A stretch of 64,000 nt of DNA from NCBI GenBank assembly GCA_047967505.1, contig CM106541.1. The stretch is one strand, 5' to 3'. Below, piece after piece: positions 11,433-23,171 of this stretch. Within the stretch, counting starts at the first letter, position 1; the number at the start of each line of letters is the position of its first letter. The notes under the pieces are model-generated. The model had not been told where the DNA came from. It ran no database searches and was given only the letters and a program-made list of their open reading frames with translations. This stretch comes from Dipteris shenzhenensis. Taxonomy: Eukaryota > Polypodiophyta > Polypodiopsida > Gleicheniales. The position numbers and the translations under genes were made by a program.

Positions 11433-13450
11433 TAATCACCTGTAAAGAGGCACAAATATCTTAGGCCCATGAGTTGCAAGCCTTGCCCTAACCTGCAGTT
11501 TGACAAGGCAGGCTTCCCGTGAGCATAGAAGAAAACATTGATAGACAATGTGAGGTACACCCTCCGTGATAAAACAAGGGTTGAGCTGAAGATTTAGTAG
11601 ATTCTGTAACTTGATCGAGGAGTCTACAACCAACAATTTTCTCTTGAGAACAAATCCTTGACCCCTATTCCATAACAATATATGTGATGCCAAGAACACA
11701 GTGTCATGATGTGGCATTTCATAAGGGTAAGAATAACAAAACCAGTCAACTTGGCCCTCCTAAAGTCGAAAACTTTTGCATATAAAGCCTACTCAGTGGC
11801 TTTACATAGACAATGTTTTATCCTACGGAAACTTGGCAGCTAAAGTATCTGAAGGCACAGTGCAGGTAGCTGTAGTGTTAAAGACGAGAGTACCTTTCCT
11901 AGATAGTCACCCTTAAAGCTTGACGGAACATTGATGATCATGTAAAAGAAGAGCATTAAGAGACGCAAATTAAATACTTCCTGGGGACACTTAAAACTTA
12001 TCTCCATGGCGGGAATTAGGTTCTTCCAACCTGTAAAGTTTGGACTGCTGAAAAGACTTACTTGCCTGTTTGTACATAATAAATAGTATAGATGAGGCTA
12101 GCTCTAAGATGCTCTAGACCAAAGAGATCATTGCTGTCTAAGATCATGATCTGGTGGATGTCATATTCAACCAACTGGCATGAAAATATGTTGGTGGTAT
12201 GGTATATGTTTTGGTCATCCAGAATGTAATGCTTGAAGAGTGCGGACTGAACCATGTAATGTGCATATTCGCATGCCAAGTCCAATACTACCTGGGTTCA
12301 TGGTAATTGATTTAAAATGGGAACACTCAGTTTCTAAAACTAATTTTGTCCAGCCTTCACATATGCATTTAAATGCAGCCGATGCTCAAAGCAATGATGG
12401 ACGTGTGGCACTGTAGCTGCTTCGACATGATGACTTCAAATGGGATGCCTAGTGCACAATCATCAATAATTTTGTTACAAGCAATGGATGTGTATGAAAT
12501 TGTTACTTTCAACTAAAGCCACATCCCAGAGTAGAAGCCAAGATTTAATGCTGCCATTTTCCACCTAGTCCTCCAGAGAACCTGCAGTATAGCTGAACCC
12601 TACTGATGTAGTACCAATACCATGCTGTATGCTGCAGATAAGGCTCTGAATACAACAATCTCAAATATCTTCTCCTAAGTTTGTGTAGCCTTGCTAGCCT
12701 TAGCCTCAATCACAGTAGCTCCATCTGATTCATTAGGAAACACAACAGGATGCACCTCTTTTGAGGCTCTTCTCAATATGGGTGTCAGAGCATATACCTT
12801 GAATTTCCTCACCAGCAGGCTTGCAAATTGACTATTGAGGAGAGATCCACAGTTTTATAGCTAATACCCCCTTCCCTCTCGATGGCATGCATGTAAAGAC
12901 CAGTCCCTGCAAAATTCCTCTACACTTTTGAGGTTTATGACGTGCTGATCCTACAAAAGCATATAAAATGCTCAACAGAGAAGTAATCACAAGCGGTCGA
13001 CCTTATATGAATGCATTGTTCTACAGAGATGTTTTTCTCATGCAAATGCACTATTTGACCACCGTGGATATCTGTGAAAGCAGACCGTACTTTTTTGCTC
13101 AAAGAAGAAACCAGACCTTACTTTATCTCCAAACAGGGGAACATTAGACGAGCAGGTGAGAGCCATTCTTTAGAACCATCAAACGCCTGGACCGCACAAA
13201 TGAACTACAGCTACTAATCGCGTGCAAGATGCGTCACCGCTATTGTCGTAGGTACAAAGGTCTCTCCAAAAGGGCAACGGATCAAGTTTGGAAATGAGAA
13301 ACATTTTGCCGAAATGAAGCTACATACCTTACGGGGTACGTCCGTGCCTGTGCGCGACCGAGAAATCAACCGTTAAGCATTCAACTAACTATTAACACGG
13401 CTTAAACCAAAAGCTAAATTGATCGTAACAAACAGATATACTTTGCAGAG
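11433..13450 (-). pseudogene. Exon-like blocks of an unrecognised multi-exon gene or its remnant
   Basis: Several minus-strand blocks look like exons of one gene. Block 12292-12058 is open for 78 codons (ends IYTIYYVQTGK), is preceded by ACCCAG and followed by the strong donor GTAAGT. Block about 11979-11893 (EVFNLRLLMLFFYMIINV) lies between CCCCAG and GTACTC. Block about 11735-11434 is open (YPYEMPHHDTVFLASHILL to KIFVPLYR) and ends at GTGATT. A further open stretch lies near 12845-12670, and a TAAG/GTATGT donor lies near 13330. The phases do not join cleanly between the first blocks, so the gene may be broken or the borders may be wrong. No domain was recognised. It differs from its surroundings in not being retroelement-like. 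Confidence 0.35.
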
Positions 13451-13630
13451 GAAACCATCATGAGGAGTAGAAATCGAAGCTCAATTTGCGATCCACTACT
13501 GCTGTGGAAGAGCAAGCGGTGAATCTGAGAAGAGCGTGACAGGAAAATAAACAAATGAAATGAAAGGTAGAAATGAAATGGCAGCCAAATTAAGGATTTT
13601 CAGCTCACTCTTATGGTCATAACCTGTGAG

Positions 13631-14092
13631 CGTGCATCACAATCTCTGAGCGCACACCATGGGCACCGCCCTCTGATCATGGCCGAGCAAAACTTAACAT
13701 GTCGAACCTGGCTCTTAGGGTGGATTCAGAGCACCCACCCGCCCCTAGAGAGCACACAGAATTGGTTGGGTGGGATGCTTCACACGTGCATCACAATCTC
13801 TGAGCGCACACCATGGGCACCGCCCTCGGATCATGGCCGAGCAAAACTTAACATGTCGAACCCGGCTCTTAGGGTGGATTCAGAGCACCCACCCGCCCCT
13901 AGAGAGCACACAGAATTGGTTGGGTGGGATGCTTCACACGTGCATCACAATCTCTGAGCGCACACCATGGGCACCGCCCTCGGATCATGGACGAGCAATA
14001 CTTAACATGTCGAACCCGGCTCTTAGGGTGGATTCAGAGCACCCACCCGCCCCTAGAGAGCACATAGAATTGGTTGGGTGGGATGCTTCACA
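13631..14092. repeat. Tandem repeat, three copies of 154 bp
   Basis: Near-identical units start at 13631, 13785 and 13939 with CGTGCATCACAATCTCTGAG and end with GGTTGGGTGGGATGCTTCAC. Only a few substitutions separate them (for example GGCCGAGCAAAAC versus GGACGAGCAATAC in the third). The period is not a multiple of three, so the long open frames across it change frame at each copy and are not evidence of a protein. Confidence 0.95.
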
Positions 14093-15691
14093 CTAGCCAA
14101 CGGTCATGCACCCGCTACTACTTTATATCATTGCCCAGTTGCTTTCAGGAGTTGGAATGGACCAATCATGTTGCAATTCGAGGAATTGGCCATGTAGTGG
14201 GCCAACTAGGATGGAAGCCCTTCACACTACCTTTTGTAGGATGGCCGGCGGTGGTGTGAACCTAGCCTTGGATTCAATCTGAGCTATCCCATGACATCAC
14301 TTACATAGAAGAAATCTAGCCTCCTCCCGCTTAACCCACCCACAATTAAGGTAACTCCACAAAAGTCACCTCTCACAATTCAAAGATCAACCCGTGGTTA
14401 GTCCCTTAAACCCTCCCTCTCGCCCTCCATATGGGGGAAAGCATCGGAGAGTGGCTACTTTCCGATCAAAAAGTCCTCAAAATCCAGCTCACGGCCTCTG
14501 ACCGCTCGCCATATTCCAAAGTCTCCTCTTGGAAAAGTCCTCCGGCTCTTTCCAATATACGGCCAACTCACGGCCCATATGCATTCAATGCACCATGGGC
14601 AGGCATGGGCGGCTTTAGTCTGTAAACACCCTCAGTAGCAATGATGATTAGACTGATTTTGTAGTGGGCTCCTCCAATTGCAATGGCAACATTAGAAAGC
14701 ATGCCCTTGGGTTCCACTCGTCCATGATTGGTTATACGTATTCGTAATGCAGAACGCTTGAAACTCTTTAGCTTCAACCTCTTTATCAAGGTCATGTGAC
14801 CAAAATTTAGCAAAAGCAGCGAGAGTTGAAGCAGTTTGGGCATTCGCCGATGTCAACTGGTTGCCCGTGAGCCCTTGCTCCTTATGAGCGTAGGCCTTGA
14901 ATGTGTGTGTGGGGGAGGGGGTTCACCCTGCTTACATGATACATTAAACTTGACATGAGCAAATTCATGAGACAATGCCTGGGATCTCGTCTCTTAAGTT
15001 TAAGCATAAATTTGAATACAGAGGGGAAAAAAGACGGGGAATCACGATGGATTTTTGGATCTTTTCCATTGGAAGAGCATATCTTGGACGTTTTTTTCAA
15101 AAGTGCATCACATAATGATCCAAGGGAAAATGAAAGGGGAATACTAGAGACATCTCACATTAATGGTTCTCTGGGGTAGGGAAAATAGGACCTTGAGGTA
15201 TAGAGTATGGATGCTACTTCCTATGGTATCTATTATTTCCTCATTTTTTTGCTCTATTCCCTGTATTTTTCATCTAGAGGAGTTGTCCTAATGCATCTTC
15301 ACCATTCCTCTAGGGTGGATGGGGGATCACTATCTCAAAGTGCATATAGCACTTGCAAGCAAGCGCACATTCAAAAATCTACAGGTTTTTACATCTTTGT
15401 TCTATAAGTCTACATGTTTCAATGTTGATTTAAATATCCCCTCTATAGATTTAAAAGACTTATCATGTTTGACGAGTACTTATTAAATCCCCTAAAGCAT
15501 GTATATGCCATGTAAGTCATATTTAGAAATCAATTTTCTCTACTCAAGCCTCCTATGCTACATGTTTGAAGAGTGAATCCCTAGTCCAAACATCTCTAGG
15601 CCATTCCTCTCCCATATGATCTCAAATTTAATCATACAAGTGCAGAAGTAAAGCAGATACAAGAATGAAGAGGAAACTAGGAGCAAATGAA
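14093..15691. other. No recognisable gene
   Basis: Scattered open frames under 95 codons show no family resemblance. No repeat partner was noticed, and the stretch ends at the left edge of the E4 LTR. Confidence 0.4.
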
Positions 15692-16587
15692 TGTGTAGTC
15701 TTCAGCAGTGACTCACATGTCGTCAGGATCTTGGAAGAATGCCAATGGAGCCTCCTACTCCAAGCTACTCTGTGAGAGCAATGCAAGCATGAACGGTCCA
15801 CATGTGTCATGCAAGTGGCTCATGGAGTTGTTGCAATGGTGAATCCACAAGAGAAGAAGGGGGATAAGGAAAGGGAGAAGAGGGGGGAGGAGGGGAATCA
15901 AGAGACAAGAGAAGGAGAAGGGGGAAGTGTTGCATTCACTAAAGGTAGGAGCATGAAAGAAGACAAGAGATACTCATGAAGAAAAGAGGAGATGGTATCA
16001 AACTTGTAAACAACCACTGAAGACCAAAGTTAAAAACTTTTGGATCGTAGAGGCATCGCAGCCTTGCACGAAACAATCATGGAAGAAGAGGCGCAAGACG
16101 AGAGCAGGAGTGGTGTCATCGAGGGAGCTCCAGTAAGCAACGCGCTCTTCCACGATCTTCTCGAGCTGGGGGTAGGTGGAGTGATAGAAGTGGAGCTTAA
16201 GGGGGGGGTTGAGGAAGCGGGGGACGCTGGACGAGGAGGAGGGGAGGAAGAGGGAAGAGAGGGAGAGGGAGAGGATGAAGAAGAGGTGAGGGTTCATCAT
16301 GAGGCTAGCTAGAGCTGGCGGAGATCGATCGTGAAAGTGATCAAGGGGGGAGAGGAGGCAAAGGAGGTGAGGAGAGGGAGGCCTTTTATACATATCACCT
16401 TTTGAAGGGAGGGCCAACTCCATGCTTTTCTTCTCTTCCTAACTTATCTATCATATTGTTCCTAGTTTTTACAAGCTTCTTGGACCGATATGACCCAAGG
16501 CCATTCCTAACAAAATGCTTAGGCTCACAGCTACATGATTACATAGGAAGGCATAAAATGTGGTGCTGTTAACTGAGGTGGTTAACA
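15692..16587 (-). repeat. E4 3' LTR (gypsy-type family) carrying an inserted gene fragment
   Basis: The stretch aligns along its length with the left part of the E1 LTR at 44788-45200 (shared ACTCAYGTGTCGT, TGAAGACCAAAGT, CCTTTTATAC and CACCTTTTGAAGGGAGGG). It starts TGTGTAG and ends GGTTAACA, immediately followed by the polypurine-tract complement TGCCCCCTTCC at 16588-16598. That marks it as the 3' LTR of a minus-strand element. A 337-base segment (16044-16380) absent from the E1 LTR interrupts it. The minus-strand TATA box (complement of CCTTTTATAC) is at 16382-16391. Confidence 0.7.
16044..16300 (-). pseudogene. Captured first-exon fragment of a class III peroxidase
   Basis: Class III peroxidases are secreted plant haem enzymes that oxidise phenolics with hydrogen peroxide. 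The fragment starts with ATGATG at 16300 on the minus strand and encodes a typical signal peptide (MMNPHLFFILSLSLSSLFLP). Then come the mature N-terminus LKLHFYHSTYPQLEKIVEER and the distal haem site RLFFHDCFVQGCDAS with its catalytic Arg and His. Homology stops at that Ser; the reading then runs into LTR sequence and ends within about 25 codons. Roughly 50 of the usual 300 mature residues are present, so no enzyme can be made. About 80 bases of 5' leader came along, and the fragment sits directly downstream of the LTR TATA box. Confidence 0.85.
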
Positions 16588-17200
16588 TGCCCCCTTCCTA
16601 ATGTTGTTCCATCCTTGGATCAAGTGCGATTGAGCCATCAGGACAATTGTGTGGTTTGGTGCCGATCGAGTGACTGTTTTGTGATATTCTGCAAAACAAA
16701 TGGTGCGGCTCCTGAAAATGTGTAGGATGCATGCCTTCGAAGGTCTGGATGTGATGCACATGCAAATTACGAACTTGAAGGTACATGTGTATCATCCGGC
16801 AGTAGGTCTGAGATCTGTGGCATGATAAAAACTTCGTTCATGTCGTATGGTCAATTGGTGTTTCTCGATGGTGGGGTCATGGATCAAAATGATAAGGAGG
16901 AAAAGAAAGAGTATTGAGGCTACCACCGCAGGGTCTGGGACCTCAGTGTGTGTCTACATAAACTGCTCCATGTGATATACAAGTACATATGAGGTAGCTA
17001 CCTGTGGAATGCTGAAGCAAGAGAAATCATACATGATGTTGGGATCACTCGCTTGCAACCATTGTAAGAAGCTCCACTTCCAACAGCAAGGGAGGGGCAT
17101 GCACCTTGTGGTTCCAACTGACATTGCAGTACATCCTCCAAAATTATGGCTACTCCAAAATGGGATCTACCAAGCTGGTTTGATTCTAGCTTTTGCATCT
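16588..17200 (-). mobile_element. E4 internal region, end of a retroelement ORF
   Basis: Next to the polypurine tract the minus strand reads YLQVRNLHVHHIQTFEGMHP (about 16780-16720). This parallels YLRIHNLHRHHIHTYEDMHT in E3 at the same distance from its LTR. E4 and E3 therefore carry the same unrecognised ORF. Upstream continuation to about 17200 is probable but decayed, and no Pol domain is seen. Confidence 0.5.
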
Positions 17201-18539
17201 ATCAAGGGAACAACCTTTGGATCTGGGTCTCTATAGCCACCTCTTGTCTCCTTTTGGTTGGAAGCTTCCCACGGCTAGAAGGTCTTCTCAATAAATTTCG
17301 TTAGGACAAGAGCCTCCATTAATAACGATCGCCTTCAGGTCAAAACTTTGGAGCTTGCCTTTACACAGACTTAAATTTGCAATATCTTTGGCGGTACTGG
17401 TGTAGAGCCCAGTACCATTGTGGATTTGCTAGAGGAATATCTTCCCTCGTTCGATCATCCCCATCAATGGGAAAATGGTCTGATTCATCCATGGCTTATT
17501 GTTGTGAAAGGGGCTCCATAAAAAATAGTGCCGATAGCCTCGGGAGGGGGGGGGCTCACTCATAAATATGTAAGCGTAGCATGTGGGTTCAACAAAAGGT
17601 ATTTTAAATACTCGTTTTACACGTTCCTGCATCCACTTGAAGCCTTTGGCCACAAAATGTGGACTATAGGTCCACAGCGATATTGAAAGCACATGGAATG
17701 GAAGAGACAAAGAGACACATATATATGTGGTTCACCTAGTCTGAGGTACATCCATGAAGAAATAGCTAGTCCTTTGTTTTTATTATCTAGCAAAGTGAGA
17801 AGATATAAGATACAAGATACAAGCAATATATCCACTGCTCTCGTAGCAAGAGGGGATTCAACCCCTTATTTATTATTTTTAACTCACACATGGACTTTTC
17901 TAAATGAATGTTTGTAATATTGGCATCTTTGAATGCATACTCTTACCACATGCTTTTTTATCTTGTATGCAATGCTCGGCATTGCAAGGGGATGTCGGAA
18001 TATCTCCATGTAAGAAAAGAAAGATATAATTGCATGGGTGTATAGATGCGAATGAACATGTGAGGAACCAATGAGATGTTGGTGAGTAATTGGGGATGAG
18101 CACACCAATCCGTGTTGGGGATAAGGACCCCAAGTGTTGTATATTTATACACACAAATTTGAAGTATGTGATAGAGGAATGAAATCCAATATTGAAGTTG
18201 GACAAATCTTGTGTCTCCTCTCCACGTTTTGAGCATTCTCTTCTTTGCACTCCATGTTTTCTAACAATAGGTTATTGTGGGAGTTCTATAGGTATCCTTG
18301 GGATCCAAGTGGTAGCTCGCTCTTACTTGAGCCACCATGCCGATTGTTGTGATTGGATTGGCACCTTATTAGCCATTGTGCAAGTGGAAATCATTGGAGA
18401 GCGGGGCCTTGATAGCTGCAATATTTGCTTTCTTGCATAGTACCCTTGGGACCATAGAAGACCTTTGGAACACAGCGTGATTTACATTGTTTCATGGGCC
18501 GTTCTTGGCACATCGTTCGATTCTCTTTGGGGTAGACCT
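17201..18539. other. No recognisable gene; probably decayed retroelement
   Basis: Many short overlapping frames occur on both strands with no family resemblance. The position between E4 and E2 suggests eroded internal or terminal parts of those elements. Confidence 0.3.
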
Positions 18540-18561
18540 TTCTCAAGCCAAGGGGTTGGAT

Positions 18562-18942
18562 TCATTTAATGCATGTGGTGCATGCTGGTCCTTGTACCTC
18601 AAGACTTGTCTGCCACCGTGTGGTTGTTGCATTTGACTTTGAGGAGGAGGGACTTGCAATATCCTTAGGAACCAAGAGAGTTGGTGACAAGGGAATTGAT
18701 ATGATTGTGGTCGTATTCTTACTCTTATCTTTGTGCCAAAGAGGCACCACAGATGCACATCCACCATTGGTTAAAGTCAGTATCCTCTTTGGCCAATCAA
18801 TTTGGAAATTGATAGGATAATACCATGTCTTGCCCATTATGACTTCTTCCTCACTAGTGCCAATGGGCATGATAAAAAACTTAGTATCAATTGCATGATT
18901 ATTTATAGACATAGTAATGGTGACATAAACCATAACTTGCAT
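18562..18942 (-). pseudogene. E2 retropepsin-like segment downstream of integrase
   Basis: The minus-strand frame contains IDTKFFIMPIGTSEEEVIMG followed by KTWYYPINFQIDWPKRIL. This resembles the second half of a retropepsin (the I-[IL]-G-x-x-W block and its following strand). The catalytic D-[ST/G]-G motif is not seen in the preserved part. A similar piece sits at the same place in E1 (31502-31687), so it is a regular part of this family rather than a random fragment. The domain assignment is inference from the motif pattern. Confidence 0.45.
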
Positions 18943-19369
18943 AGTTTAATCGTTTATTGCTCTAATTGTAGCAAGTTGAGGTGTGAGAGGTACCTCTTGG
19001 AGTAGTCGTTACCATACCTCTTGAGCAAAAAAGTTGTGACTAGCCCTCAGGTACCAATGCATGAGTTGTGGTGATCACTGGGTTAGAGCCCTACAACCAC
19101 ACACAACTTGGCTGGATCGACTATTAGTTCATCAAAAGTGTTATAACTCTCGAGGGTAGCCTTATAAATTGTCATGGATGGCTTTGGGAAAAGCTTGGCA
19201 TTTCTAGCCTTAGCCTCCTATTTTTTCTTTAGGAGTGCTAGGTCCTTCTTTTGTTCCTTTTCAAGATAGATGGCCTGGAGGTTTTGTTGCATTGTGGGAA
19301 ATAGTAGAATTTTAGGCTTGTTGCCATTGATATATCCAGTCATTTTGATTCCATCGAGTGTCGCTATTC

Positions 19370-20629
19370 AACATGTCAATTGTAGGTGATTACCACAACC
19401 CTATATGGACCCATACTACAATACTTCAACTTGCATTTAGTATTCCTTACACGATATACTAATGAAGGTCACCTTTGCTGAGGTCCTTGTTTTTTAGGTT
19501 ATAGTTAAATCAATGTTTCTGATGTAACTTCTCAACCTTCATGCCATACACGGCCCTTAGCCTAGTCTCTTCGAACCTTTTAAGTATTATAAGCCTTTCT
19601 ACTATGGCTCCCTTGGATATTATTTCCTTAATTGCTGCTATAGGCTAGTTACTAAAGACTCCATTGGCATTAATGACTCTATACTGAAACCAAGACTAAA
19701 CATGGTGCAATTCATGTCAACCTTATAAGCGATATGATACACCTAGAAGGTAATGACGAGCTTGTGCTCCCAATCATCATCAGCTAGCCTCCATCGTGTG
19801 CATCATTGTGTTACATAAAGTCTTATTTGAGCTTTCAGCTTGGCCATTTGCATTGGGGTAGTAGAGGGTGGATTTACAATGAGCAATTAAGAACACAATC
19901 ATAAGTATTTGTATGGTCTTGTTGACAAATGGAGGGTGGATTTTCAGCTTGACCATTTGCACTAGGGTAGTAGAGGGTGGATTTACAATGAACAATTAAG
20001 AACACAATCATAAGTATTTGTATGGTCTCATTAACAAATGGGGTTCCTTGATCGTCGGCTATTTTCAAGGGTAACTTGAAGCATGATATAACATTCTTGT
20101 ACAAGAATTTAGCCATTTCCCTAGCGTTAGCCTTCTTGGTTGCCTTGGCTTCTACCCCCTTAGTAAAGTAGTCAGTGTCACAAGGATAATATATTATTCT
20201 TGTGTCCCTTTAGCTTCTGATCTTATAGGTTCGATGAAATCAATACCCTAGTTTTCAAAGGGTTGATTCGTAAGGTGTTCCCATGAAGGGCATGCAATCC
20301 TATTTTTGGGGTATGGATGCTCTTTGGTAGTGATTGGAGAATTTAGCAAATTCACCTTCCATGTGTGCAAAAAGTGTACACCACTATAACCTATCTTATA
20401 ATGCTTTGTGGGCCATGATTTCTCCTACAAAATGACCTCCTACTATGCCTAAGTGGGCTACTTCCAACACCTTAATGAATTCATCTTTGCAAACACAATG
20501 ATTCATAATGCCATCCCTTGCCATCCAGTGCAATTGGCCAACAATTAGTTGATAGAGTGCTGCATCCTTCATAATTTTTTGCTCCCTATCCTTGTTAAGG
20601 GGCTTGTCTTGTGGAAAACCATTGGCCAA
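19370..20629 (-). pseudogene. E2 integrase remnant
   Basis: The 20629-20396 frame carries the upstream zinc-binding region (AHLGIVGGHFVGEIMAHKAL). Frames at 20116-19780 carry the core with ADDQGTPFVNETIQ and YYPSANGQAE, so the second Asp and the Glu of the DDE triad are visible. A 109 bp direct duplication (units near 19841 and 19950) repeats the second half of the core and shifts the frame. The region down to about 19370 corresponds to the C-terminal part in E1. Confidence 0.7.
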
Positions 20630-20828
20630 ACTCTTGTACCCATTCAGGTATTAGATCAATAAGGATTAATGGGGCATTAGGGAGATCATCTTCGATGCCA
20701 GATGCTGGCTCTCCATTGGGAATTTTAGACATATGGTCTACCATAAAGTGTGTTCTTCCCTTGCAAACCACAATGGTGAAATCAAACTCTAACAGTAGTA
20801 GCATCCACCACGTGATGCATCTGGTCAA
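20595..20828 (-). pseudogene. E2 RNase H C-terminal remnant
   Basis: The frame reads LLEFDFTIVVCKGRTHFMVD then MSKIPNGEP, the parallel of LLEFDFTVIVHKGKSHILAN in E1 (33361-33290). This is the end of the gypsy RNase H and the connector to integrase. The sequence upstream is missing, which marks the deletion point. Confidence 0.65.
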
Positions 20829-21386
20829 TCATCCACATCGTCATCCAAGTCCCTTTCGACGGGTTGCTTCTCTATAGGAGGATTATTCTTAATTTTAGCC
20901 TATGTAATCTCACCCTTTTGCAAGGGCTCTTTTGCTACTTTCCTATTGGAGCCCTTAGTCGATTTAGCCCAGATCCCCAATTGGAGGAAAACTCATGGTG
21001 AGCAATGGTAGCACCAACATACCTGAGCTAATGAAGGTTAGACTTCATGCTCATTTCTCCCTTCCTTTCCTTGGATTAACTCAACACCCCAAGTACCTTG
21101 GTATTGTGAGTTTCCATTTGTGCCTCCCTTTTTTCAAGCATATCTATTGCTATAAGGATATGCATAAGAACTCATGCTTTGGCAATGGACCATACTAATG
21201 GTGGTCCTACTCCTCACCTGTGTCCTTTTCATTGCACGTGTGGAACACATTTACTGAGGTGGTCTTCTGAGTGGTATATGACTCAGTTGCTGCAAATAGG
21301 GTATCTAACATATGGTGGGCTTTTGATGTTTGAAGGTCAATCCTCATGGCCTTCTCATCCTTATGTAAACATATTCTCTTTGAGCT

Positions 21387-21720
21387 CTAGTCTAATCCTA
21401 CAGTACACATGAAAGGTCTACCTAATATGATATCATAGCCATTCGGTTGGTTGTGGAAGTCCATTACCACAAACCATACTTGGTAGATTAGCCCAAAGGT
21501 CTTAATATTGATATCCCTTAGCACCCATGCTAGTTGAGCTATAGTTACACCATCTAATTTGATCACGAGATTTGTGCTCTCCATTTTAGGTCATCTCATC
21601 TTGCCCCAGCACTGCTTATTGACCGACTATGCTTATAATTGAACCTCCATCCAAGATTGCCGTAATGTTCTTATCTTGCTAGTAGATGGTAAGTACTACA
21701 TTGGTGTTGTCACTCTCAAA
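21387..21720 (-). pseudogene. E2 aspartic protease remnant
   Basis: The minus frame 21584-21387 reads VIKLDGVTIAQLAWVLRDIN then YDIILGRPFM, matching the E1 protease order (LANGRTAEPLGV, then YEAILGRPFL). The I-L-G-R-P-F block is typical of gypsy retropepsins. Confidence 0.65.
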
Positions 21721-23093
21721 GTATTGGCCCAACTTATCATATTAGGGGAACTTTGGGCTCAAAAAGGGCCTCATAAGGGAGTGATTAAGGAATGGGTAAT
21801 CTCCTTAAGCTTGAGCCTAATCTAGGGGAAATTTTTCATGGTAAGCTCTATTAAATGCATTATTGAAATTATGAACGGTGTAGATGGACTCATTGAAAAA
21901 TCAGATGGTGGATAAAGAATCAAATGCATCACCGTTCAATCGAGATCTCCATCTAAAGGTCCATGAGTAGCACCTACATTGAGCCATAGATCACGATCCA
22001 CATCTAATGGCTCACATAATGTGCCTATCTCCAACCAGTAGATCTATAGTTTAGATCTAATAGTCTAGTAGTTCTGCATGCATGGCGGCCATGGTAGCTT
22101 GAGGGCATTGAAAGGCCACATGCCATCTAGCCTTGATCCAACGGTGTGCGCTTCATGCTAATTTTCCACCATCGAATGGAGATATACATCGCATGGCCAT
22201 TGCATAGCGCCAATTTTGAGCCGCGAGATCTTCTATCGATCCAACGATCATGCTATATGCCAGCCACCATTAGTGGTACCTACCCATGTGCTCCTAAACC
22301 ATCTACAACCATTGGATTAGATCTTATCCAGTGATGTACACAAAACCACGAGGTCTCCTAAGGGTTAAAAACCCCTTAACATTGGTAATTCAAGTAATTT
22401 GGAGTGGGGACCATTTGTTTCCACCAATGAGGAGAGGGAAGAAAACCTCCATTCTTTCAATGCTTGAGCCTTCTCATTGGCATAGAGCTTAATCCAAATT
22501 TTTAAGCCCCTAATCAAAGAGGCCCTTTTTGAGTCCAAAATTCCCCTAATATGATTGGTACCTTAAGAAGGTTTCGTTCCTCAATGGGAGGTTCCACTAC
22601 CTTGGGGTTCACATTTTCTAAGGTCACCATTTGACCATTCTTCCATTCGAAGAGGTCTCTCCAAAGGTTGGGTTTCCCCATAATAATAGAGTTGCAATGG
22701 GCATTTGTACATTAGTGGAGAGGAATGCAACTAGTTCAGCCACATCTCAGGGTTGTGTGATTGCTTCATTGCCAATTCACTGTGGCTCTTCAAACATGTA
22801 GGACATATTGTCCTCTTTTTTTGCTTGGTGCCATATAGGGTTCTCCTCGAACATCTTATGTCTTAGGAGTGAGTGCCTTGCTCAGTGAACCTTGCATATC
22901 TTCTGCCTAATATTTTGAGTAAATTTGAGGCTTTGGGGGCTCTATTAGTAAATTGGTAATTAGGATGGATAGTTTCTACCCCTTTACTTGCCTTGAGCTA
23001 TTGCTCAATTTCTTGGCAATTGTGCACCAACTGTTGTGCCTTAGCATGGCATTTTTTCTCATGATAGGATTTGGGTATTCTCCCTGCTCCTTG

Positions 23094-23171
23094 GGGGTTG
23101 TGGGTTTTCTATAGGTAAAGACTCCCCATGTCTCCAAGGGGAGTCTTTACCTATAGAAAACCCACAACCCC
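23094..23171. repeat. Perfect 34 bp inverted repeat with 10-base loop
   Basis: The left arm 23094-23127 starts GGGGTTGTGGG and ends AGACTCCCC; the right arm 23138-23171 is its exact reverse complement. The loop is ATGTCTCCAA. It lies exactly between the E2 sequence and the first base of the E3 LTR homology. Confidence 0.97.

Larger units (their letters stand above)
18540..23093 (-). mobile_element. E2, Ty3/gypsy element with internal pol deletion
   Basis: Minus-strand pieces occur in gypsy order: gag-like (about 23090-21720), protease (about 21720-21387), a linker (about 21200-20950), the end of RNase H (20828-20700), integrase (20629-19370) and a second retropepsin-like segment (18942-18562). 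The linker and the RNase H end are separated by about 100 bases, against about 1.6 kb in E1, so the RT and most of RNase H have been deleted. Frames are broken everywhere. The left LTR was not identified; the right end stops at a perfect fold-back. Confidence 0.75.

Noticed and set aside
13613-14096. Repetitive protein encoded by the 154 bp tandem repeat
   Set aside because: 154 is not a multiple of three, so no frame repeats in register; there is no start context or homology.
15998-16423. Functional peroxidase gene
   Set aside because: Only the first exon up to GCDAS exists, the remaining exons are absent, and LTR sequence follows directly.
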